From Paramuribaculum sp. (GTDB lineage: Bacteria; Bacteroidota; Bacteroidia; Bacteroidales; Muribaculaceae), in the NCBI GenBank assembly GCA_029051965.1, contig JAIDJZ010000427.1, positions 1 to 18,579 of the forward strand: 18,579 nucleotides of DNA. The letters run 5' to 3'. Numbering within the stretch: position 1 is the stretch's first letter; every line of letters starts with the position of its first letter. Below the pieces are notes generated by a model. The model did not search any database, was not told the origin of the DNA, and saw only the letters and a program-made list of their open reading frames with translations. The translations under genes and the position numbers were made by a program. Positions 13,183 to 18,579 of the stretch are shown one piece after another.

Positions 13183-15608
13183 AGAAACTGTTGTTTGTCA
13201 TCATAATGATGGTCGGTTGCAGCATTGCAACGGTGGCCCGCAATGTCACTGTTGCTGCTGTGAACCGTCCGGCGGCGAGCGTTTTCCGCACTCTGATCGT
13301 TCAGACGGGTATGAATTTCGTCTATTCGTCGGATGTTCTCGACGGGGTCTATGTCACGGTCAATGCGCGCAATCAGCCGCTTGAGAAGGTGCTCGACGAA
13401 ATGTTCCGTGACACTGGAATCGAATATCGTGTCAAGGGATCGGATGTCATTCTGCGCCGCCGCAAGAAGAAGGCGGTGAAGAAGACTCCGAAGGCAGTCG
13501 CTTCGGGTGTAGGTCCGCGCCGCAGTCTTTCACAGAGTTCGATGCCTGAGGTGAAACAGCTCGGGGAGGTTGTCGTCGTTTCGCGCCTGGAGAGTCCGGT
13601 GACGGAGAGTGTCGAGGTCGGAGCCAAGAAGCTGACGGCCGACGAGATCAATTCGACTCCGACGTTGTTCGGGGAGGCGGATGTGCTCAAGGCGGTCGGG
13701 ATGCAGCCGGGAGTAGCGAGTGCCGGCGAGGGTATGGCGGCAATGCATGTCCACGGGGGCGACAGCGACGAGAATCTCTGTATGCTTGACAATGTTCCGC
13801 TCTATCAGGTCAATCATTTTGGGGGCTTTTTCTCGTCGTTCAATCCGGATGTGATCCGCTATATTGACTTTTTCAAGTCGTCGGTGCCGGCGAAGTATGA
13901 CGGACGTCTGTCGTCGTTTCTCGATGTGCGGCTTCTTGACAATATCCCCGATTCGGTCCGCGGCACGGCGAAACTGGGTCTGACTTCCGGCGGCCTGGCA
14001 ATTACAGGTCCGATCGGCAGTCGTACGGGCTATGTGGTCGGACTGAGGCGATCGTGGGCCGATCTGCTGATGCTGCCCCTTGTGGCGATGGCCAGTTCAT
14101 CGCAGGAGGAGAAGATCCGTGCACACTATTCGTTCATGGACCTCAATGCGAAGGTGATCCACCGTCTGCCTGCGGGGACAAAGCTGTTTTTCAGTGTCTA
14201 TTTCGGCAATGACCTGCTGAAGACCGGCTCTAAAGGTGAATATTCCGGAGCGTGGCATAGCGAGGATGAGAAGATCGATTTCCATTGGGGCAACTTTGTG
14301 GCGCAGGCAGGTCTGTCGCACCGGTTTTCGCCAAGTCTGACGGCAGAGTTCACGGCGGCTCACACGAGATTCTTTTCCAGAATGTCGTACAGCGACAGAA
14401 ATGTCTATGTCAGCGACAACGATACGCTGCGGACCCATGAGCAGTCGCTGACCCGGAACAGCATCAATGACTGGATTTTCCGTGGGGATGCCCACTGGCG
14501 CCCTGCAGACTGGTCGAATGTCAGGTTCGGGACGTCCTACACGCGCCATTCGTTTCTTCCTCAGAGTGTGCGCCGCGAAAGTACGATAGGCTCAGACCAT
14601 TATCTCGACCGCGACTCGACTTCGCGCTACGGAGCGGACGAGTTCAGTGTGTATGGCGAGAACGATATGACGGTTTGCGATAAGATACGTCTTAACGGCG
14701 GGCTGCATCTGACGCTTTTCAACATCGGAGGGAAGGTCCGCACGGGGGTGTCGCCGCGTCTGTCGTTGAGCTATCGTCCGACGGACGACTGGGCCTTCAA
14801 GGGCGCGTATTCGCGCACAGCCCAGTTTGTCCACCTGCTGTCGCAGAGCTATCTTTCGCTGCCTACGGACCAGTGGATTCCGGTCATGGGCGAATTCCGT
14901 CCGCAGACGGCCGACAAGGTCGCCGTCGGGGTCTACCGTCAGTTTCCCGATTACGGTCTTAATGTGTCGGTCGAGGCCTACTGGAAGTGGATGCATAATC
15001 TGATCGACTACTGTGACGAATATTACCTCTTGCCACCGTCGGAAAACTGGAACGCCCGCCTGACTTCGGGACGGGGTTCGGCCAAAGGGATCGACGTCAA
15101 GGTCGAACGGACGATGGGGAAGGTGACGGGCCATGTCTCTTATTCGCTTGCATGGGCCGACCGGACGTTTGCGGAGAAGAACGGCGGGGTGACGTTTCCG
15201 GCGCGTTTCGACAACCGCCACACGATCAACATTCTTGTCAACTGGAAGATTTCGGATAAGGTCGGACTTAACGCGGCGTGGACTGGCCATTCCGGCAGCC
15301 GCTTCACTCTGATGCCTCAGGTCTGGGAGGCGCCCGATTTCGGCGGTAGCGATTATTATGGCGGGGATGTCGCTCTGCGTGCGCCGCTCAATAACTACCG
15401 TCTGCCGTTCTATCACCGTCTCGATCTGTCGCTGACGGTCAGAAACCGCCGCGGCTACTGGACGTTCGGGCTTTATAATGCCTATAACCATCTGAACACA
15501 GTCGCGATCCGGCGGGGAAGCAAGAAGGAGTATCCTTATGATCCGGTGTTTCAGAAGGTTGCAGTCCTTCCAATGATTCCGTCGGTTTCCTATACATGGC
15601 AATTCTAA
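13179..15608 (+). CDS. TonB-dependent receptor with N-terminal STN signalling domain
   Basis: The 809-residue product has a signal peptide (1 to about 20, cleavage near TVA-RN). An STN domain follows (about 22-92: VTVAAVNRPAASVFRTLIVQ, FVYSSDVLDGVYVTVNARNQ, PLEKVLDEMFRDTGIEYRV). Next is a strikingly basic stretch ILRRRKKKAVKKTPK (91-105) and a linker to the TonB-box-like KQLGEVVVVSRL (126-137). The plug runs to about 260 (LKAVGMQPGVASAGEGMAAM, VHGGDSDENLCMLDNVPLYQ), and a barrel ends SVSYTWQF with terminal Phe. STN domains of such receptors contact anti-sigma proteins in the periplasm, and the preceding gene encodes a suitable partner. The carboxypeptidase-like domain common in Bacteroidetes receptors is absent. 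It is paired with a DUF4249 lipoprotein, a frequent Bacteroidetes arrangement. The ligand is unknown; the length is below that of SusC proteins. Confidence 0.93.
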   Translation: MKKLLFVIIMMVGCSIATVARNVTVAAVNRPAASVFRTLIVQTGMNFVYSSDVLDGVYVTVNARNQPLEKVLDEMFRDTGIEYRVKGSDVILRRRKKKAVKKTPKAVASGVGPRRSLSQSSMPEVKQLGEVVVVSRLESPVTESVEVGAKKLTADEINSTPTLFGEADVLKAVGMQPGVASAGEGMAAMHVHGGDSDENLCMLDNVPLYQVNHFGGFFSSFNPDVIRYIDFFKSSVPAKYDGRLSSFLDVRLLDNIPDSVRGTAKLGLTSGGLAITGPIGSRTGYVVGLRRSWADLLMLPLVAMASSSQEEKIRAHYSFMDLNAKVIHRLPAGTKLFFSVYFGNDLLKTGSKGEYSGAWHSEDEKIDFHWGNFVAQAGLSHRFSPSLTAEFTAAHTRFFSRMSYSDRNVYVSDNDTLRTHEQSLTRNSINDWIFRGDAHWRPADWSNVRFGTSYTRHSFLPQSVRRESTIGSDHYLDRDSTSRYGADEFSVYGENDMTVCDKIRLNGGLHLTLFNIGGKVRTGVSPRLSLSYRPTDDWAFKGAYSRTAQFVHLLSQSYLSLPTDQWIPVMGEFRPQTADKVAVGVYRQFPDYGLNVSVEAYWKWMHNLIDYCDEYYLLPPSENWNARLTSGRGSAKGIDVKVERTMGKVTGHVSYSLAWADRTFAEKNGGVTFPARFDNRHTINILVNWKISDKVGLNAAWTGHSGSRFTLMPQVWEAPDFGGSDYYGGDVALRAPLNNYRLPFYHRLDLSLTVRNRRGYWTFGLYNAYNHLNTVAIRRGSKKEYPYDPVFQKVAVLPMIPSVSYTWQF

Positions 15609-15615
15609 GAGAGAA

Positions 15616-16659
15616 ATGACGATGACTATGAATTCAATATATAACTCAGGTCTTTTAAGGCTGCTGACGGGGTCTCTGGCCGTTGGAGCCATGACATCGT
15701 GCTACACGGATTTTGTCCCGGATATTGATGTGAGTCCGGTTCTGTGTGTCAATTCGCTGATCACGGCTGGCGAGCCGATAACTGTCAGTGTGAGCCGCAG
15801 CCGGCTCTATACCGATACGGTTCCGGATGAGAGCAGTAAGGTCGATGACGCCGTCGTCACGGTCTATGCCAACGGATCGGCAGTCGAGGCTTCCTATCTT
15901 CCCGCCGAGGGTGACCGCATCAGGATTTTTGTCGAGAGCCGCGCTTACGGCACTGCCGAGGCGGAGGTGACGGTTCCGGTCAGTCTGCCTGCCGAGAAGC
16001 TGCAGTGGAGTGCGACACCTAACTCGGTCTGGACACATACGGTTCCCGGTTGGGAAATGCTCGCCCAGATCACGTTTGAGGTCAAGGCGGAGCTTACGGT
16101 AGCCGATCCGGCCGGAGTGGAGAATTTCTATAAGGTCGATTACTACGGGATGCTTGACGGAGAGGTGGTCTCAGGCGGAGGATGGATCAATCCGCCAGAG
16201 GGGCCGGCCTATTTCTATCCGGGGAGTCTTGACTGCGACTATGATCCGGTCTTTTCGGAGCATATCGATCTGTTGGAGTCGGTTTCGGGAACAACGGCCT
16301 ATAATTTTTCGTTTTTTACGGACCGGACGTTTCAAGGGGCTTCCTATCCGCTTCATCTGCGATTCACTGACATGAACTATAATGTTTCGAGCATGGACTA
16401 TGATGAGTCTCTTCTCGACTGTGAGATTGTCGTTAAGCTCAGTTCGATTTCGCAGAGCTACTACAAATGGGGGCTCTATGACTGGCAGATTGACAACGGA
16501 ATGCTCGGCGACCTGAGTGAAATCGGTTTCGGTGAGCCTATGCCGGGCTACAGCAATGTCTCGACCGGCGCGGGCATTGTGGCTGCGCGCAGCTGCCGTT
16601 CATACAGCATTAATCTCCGTGACTTTCTGCGGGAGGTCATCGGAGAACGGGAGCAGTGA
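15616..16659 (+). CDS. DUF4249-type lipoprotein paired with the STN receptor
   Basis: The 347-residue protein has a lipoprotein signal ending GAMTSC (lipidated Cys29), then acidic YTDFVPDID, compatible with surface export. Starts at Met3 or Met5 are possible because the first five residues are MTMTM. The body (PVLCVNSLITAGEPITVSVS, DDAVVTVYANGSAV, YLPAEGDRIRIFVESRAYGT, AEVTVPVS) has the Ig-like strand pattern of DUF4249 proteins. In Bacteroidetes these usually follow a TonB-dependent receptor and are thought to be its surface partner, comparable to SusD for SusC, although their function is not established. Here it starts 7 bases after the receptor stop and is the last gene before a strong hairpin. 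I judge the family from the pattern and context, not from a profile search. Confidence 0.78.
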   Translation: MTMTMNSIYNSGLLRLLTGSLAVGAMTSCYTDFVPDIDVSPVLCVNSLITAGEPITVSVSRSRLYTDTVPDESSKVDDAVVTVYANGSAVEASYLPAEGDRIRIFVESRAYGTAEAEVTVPVSLPAEKLQWSATPNSVWTHTVPGWEMLAQITFEVKAELTVADPAGVENFYKVDYYGMLDGEVVSGGGWINPPEGPAYFYPGSLDCDYDPVFSEHIDLLESVSGTTAYNFSFFTDRTFQGASYPLHLRFTDMNYNVSSMDYDESLLDCEIVVKLSSISQSYYKWGLYDWQIDNGMLGDLSEIGFGEPMPGYSNVSTGAGIVAARSCRSYSINLRDFLREVIGEREQ

Positions 16660-16690
16660 GCCGACAGCTTTTGTCTTTATATAATAGAGT

Positions 16691-16725
16691 GCGGAGTGTC
16701 AGAAAAATGGATTCTGACACTCCGC
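16691..16725. terminator. Bidirectional hairpin between the DUF4249 gene and the convergent MFS gene
   Basis: GCGGAGTGTCAGAA (16691-16704) pairs perfectly over 14 bases with TTCTGACACTCCGC (16712-16725), with a 7-base loop. It sits between convergent genes, 31 bases after one stop and 42 bases beyond the other. T-rich sequence follows on both strands only loosely (TGTCTGTTT on plus), but strength and position make it the likely terminator for both. Confidence 0.75.
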
Positions 16726-16767
16726 TGTCTGTTTCCCCTGCGGGGGGCTATGTTACGGTGAACTGCG

Positions 16768-18471
16768 TTATTCTTCGGCGGCAGCGATTTCGGCTTCGCA
16801 GACAGAAGCGGGTTCGGAGATGTTGGGCTTTTCGAGTCCGAGGCCTTTCTTGCGGTCCACGACTTTCAGAACGAGTCCGAGGACGAGAGCGGCGACGCCG
16901 AGTCCGGCGAGCATCACGAGGGGTGCGGTGTAGTTGTAGCTGACAGCGGCTTCTTCGGCAGAAAGTGTGCCGTCGGCGAGACCCTGGGCTACTTCGGGGT
17001 TGGTGTTGTCGAGCACTTTACCGATAAGGAGGGGGAAGAGCCAGAGTCCGATGTTCTGAATCCAGAAGATCAGAGCGTAGGCAGAACCGATGATTTTAGA
17101 GTCGACGAGTTTCGGAACACTTGGCCAGAGCGAAGCGGGCACGAGCGAGAAAGAAGCTCCGAGCACGAGAATCGTGATGTAGGCGATTGTCACCGAAACC
17201 GCTGGGGTGTCCTTGAACTGCGGAAGGATGAATGCGAATGTCAGATGGCAGAGGATGAGGAGCAGCGAACCGAACACGAGCATCGATGCTGCCTTGCCTT
17301 TGTAGTCGACATAGTGGCCGAGAATGGGAGTGATACCGACGGCGAGGAGGGGGAAGACTGCGAACATGGCGGCTGCCGACTGGCACATATAACCCATGTA
17401 GCAGTAGATTACGAGTGCTACGATGGCGAGAGCCATGAGTCCGATTTTAGCGGTTTTGTTTTTCTGGAAGTTGCTTGCAAAAGCTGCCGCAGCGACAACG
17501 AGCATGATTACGTACTGGATTACAGTCGCGGAGTCGCTTGCCCAGAAACCATTGTCGGGAGAGGTGAAATGGATGTTGCACTGGAGCATGTTGACGGCAT
17601 ATTTCTGGAACGGGAAGATTGCCGAGTAGTAGAGGACGCAGAGGAGGGCGACGAGCCAGAAACCGCTGCTCGAAAGGATTTTTCCGAGGTCGCTGATCTT
17701 GAAGGGATCGTCTTTTTCCTCTTCAGCACCTGTCTGACGGTCGAGAGTGCGGTCCATGAAGAAGTAGACAACGAACATGATCAGAGCGATCATCAGGAGA
17801 ACCACGCCGAAAGCAACGGAGCGCGAGACGCTGATGTCGCCTCCGAGGTTGGCGAACAGCGGGGAGAAGATCATACATGTCGCCACACCGAGACGGGCGA
17901 GGGCCATTTCAGAACCCATTGCGAGGGCCATCTCACGTCCCTTGAACCATTTGACGATGCCTCGGCTGACAGTGATTCCGGCCATTTCGACGCCGCAACC
18001 GAAGATCATGAATCCGATTGCCGAGAATTTAGCGGAAGCTGGCATTCCCTGATAGAATGGCGAAACGCCGAGTTCGTCGAAGACGGGGATATAGTTGAGA
18101 TGGTCGTTGAACCACTGGTAGAGCGAGTTTGCGGGGTTGCAGAATGCGTCGGTCAGCGCATACCAGTTGATAGTCGCTCCGACGAGCATCACAGCACCGG
18201 AGAGGAGAGCCGTGAACCGCACTCCCATTTTGTCGAGAATTATACCTGCGAAGATGAGGAAGAAGATGAACACGTTGAGGAATGTCTCGGATCCCTGCAT
18301 CGTTCCGAATGCGAGAGAGTCCCATCCTCTTGTTTCCTGAAGAAGATTCTTGATAGGCGAGAGGATGTCCATGAAGATGTAGGAGCAGAACATCGCCAGT
18401 GCAAGAAGGGCGAGCGCGGTCCAGCGAGCCCAAGCCTTGTCGTTCAAAGCAACTGCTTTAGTCGTTGTCAT
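16768..18471 (-). CDS. Major facilitator superfamily transporter
   Basis: A 567-residue polytopic inner-membrane protein with about twelve hydrophobic helices. After helix 2 it carries the MFS motif A, GIILDKMGVRF (76-86), and near helix 11 the segment GSAYALIFWIQNIGLWLFPL. A longer than usual extracytoplasmic loop (about 106-145) follows helix 3, and a charged central loop (about 242-260, EEEKDDPFK) separates the two six-helix halves. The C-terminal tail is acidic (PASVCEAEIAAAEE). MFS proteins move small solutes by uniport, symport or antiport; the layout recalls MFSD1-like and related Bacteroidetes carriers, but I cannot name the substrate. It lies on the opposite strand from the sigma/receptor unit and has its own promoter, so a functional link is not implied. 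Confidence 0.9.
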   Translation of the reverse strand: MTTTKAVALNDKAWARWTALALLALAMFCSYIFMDILSPIKNLLQETRGWDSLAFGTMQGSETFLNVFIFFLIFAGIILDKMGVRFTALLSGAVMLVGATINWYALTDAFCNPANSLYQWFNDHLNYIPVFDELGVSPFYQGMPASAKFSAIGFMIFGCGVEMAGITVSRGIVKWFKGREMALAMGSEMALARLGVATCMIFSPLFANLGGDISVSRSVAFGVVLLMIALIMFVVYFFMDRTLDRQTGAEEEKDDPFKISDLGKILSSSGFWLVALLCVLYYSAIFPFQKYAVNMLQCNIHFTSPDNGFWASDSATVIQYVIMLVVAAAAFASNFQKNKTAKIGLMALAIVALVIYCYMGYMCQSAAAMFAVFPLLAVGITPILGHYVDYKGKAASMLVFGSLLLILCHLTFAFILPQFKDTPAVSVTIAYITILVLGASFSLVPASLWPSVPKLVDSKIIGSAYALIFWIQNIGLWLFPLLIGKVLDNTNPEVAQGLADGTLSAEEAAVSYNYTAPLVMLAGLGVAALVLGLVLKVVDRKKGLGLEKPNISEPASVCEAEIAAAEE

Positions 18472-18514
18472 GTGATTGATTGGATGTATGTGAGTTGGTT
18501 ACTAAGTAAGAGTT

Positions 18515-18522
18515 CAAATTTA
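18515..18522 (-). promoter_or_regulatory. -7 box of the MFS transporter gene
   Basis: On the minus strand this reads TAAATTTG, an exact Bacteroidetes -7 match, 43 bases before the ATG at 18471. An imperfect -33-like TTTTCG lies upstream (plus-strand about 18539-18544) at a spacing of 16-17 bases, a little short of the usual distance. Confidence 0.5.
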
Positions 18523-18579
18523 AACGATAGTAAGTGAACGAAAATCTTTTATACAATCTGCTGCTTCTTTTCTGCCGCT

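Noticed and set aside
14592..15692. 366-codon open frame on the minus strand opposite the STN receptor
   Set aside because: Arg/Val/Ile-rich product without domains. The plus-strand barrel protein has clear family features over the same bases.
16735..16747. CCCC-TGC-GGGG hairpin near the 3' end of the MFS gene
   Set aside because: Only four base pairs with a three-base loop and no T tract. The adjacent 14-bp hairpin is a much better terminator.
17245..18537. 430-codon open frame on the plus strand opposite the MFS gene
   Set aside because: Its product is a run of His, Glu, Asp and Cys typical of the complement of a membrane-protein gene, with no signal or domain. The minus-strand MFS protein explains the region fully.
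1..18579. tRNA, rRNA, CRISPR, prophage or transposon signals
   Set aside because: I saw no cloverleaf, conserved rRNA segment, regularly spaced repeats, integrase or transposase motifs. No tool search was possible.

Overview
The window looks like a chromosomal stretch from a gut-type Bacteroidales bacterium. The support is a SusC/SusD pair, a TonB-dependent receptor next to a DUF4249 lipoprotein, and several exact matches to the Bacteroidetes -7 promoter box (TAnnTTTG) with few Shine-Dalgarno sites. The moderate GC content and gene style would fit Muribaculaceae, but that is a weak inference.

Positions 1-2545 are housekeeping. A MATE efflux transporter runs off the left edge on the minus strand. 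A HAD phosphatase on the plus strand converges on nadC (last step of quinolinate to NAD precursor synthesis) and overlaps its 3' end by 14 bases. nadC and rlmH (23S rRNA pseudouridine-1915 methyltransferase) diverge from a very compact promoter region.

Positions 2546-3024 form a 479-base AT-rich non-coding leader with two near-identical 17-base palindromes and a 12-base direct repeat. It precedes a three-gene glycan-utilisation operon at 3025-11374. The operon encodes a SusC-like TonB-dependent transporter, a SusD-like surface lipoprotein and a large multidomain endo-beta-N-acetylglucosaminidase of the GH85 type, which carries GEVED-like and type IX-like C-terminal sorting modules. A 16-bp hairpin lies between susD and the enzyme gene, and two tandem hairpins follow the enzyme. 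The inferred job is cutting N-glycans at the chitobiose core on the cell surface and importing the released oligosaccharide.

Positions 11519-16659 hold a second co-directional unit: an ECF sigma factor, a small outer-membrane beta-barrel protein, a miniature one-TM anti-sigma-like protein, a TonB-dependent receptor with an N-terminal STN signalling domain, and a DUF4249 lipoprotein. This has the parts of a cell-surface signalling circuit (receptor to anti-sigma to sigma). The anti-sigma protein lacks a full FecR region, and the receptor has a polybasic linker where Bacteroidetes receptors usually have a carboxypeptidase-like domain. This is the least standard part of the window.

A 14-bp hairpin at 16691-16725 separates this unit from a convergent MFS transporter on the minus strand (16768-18471). 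I see no tRNA, rRNA, CRISPR array, transposase or phage gene.
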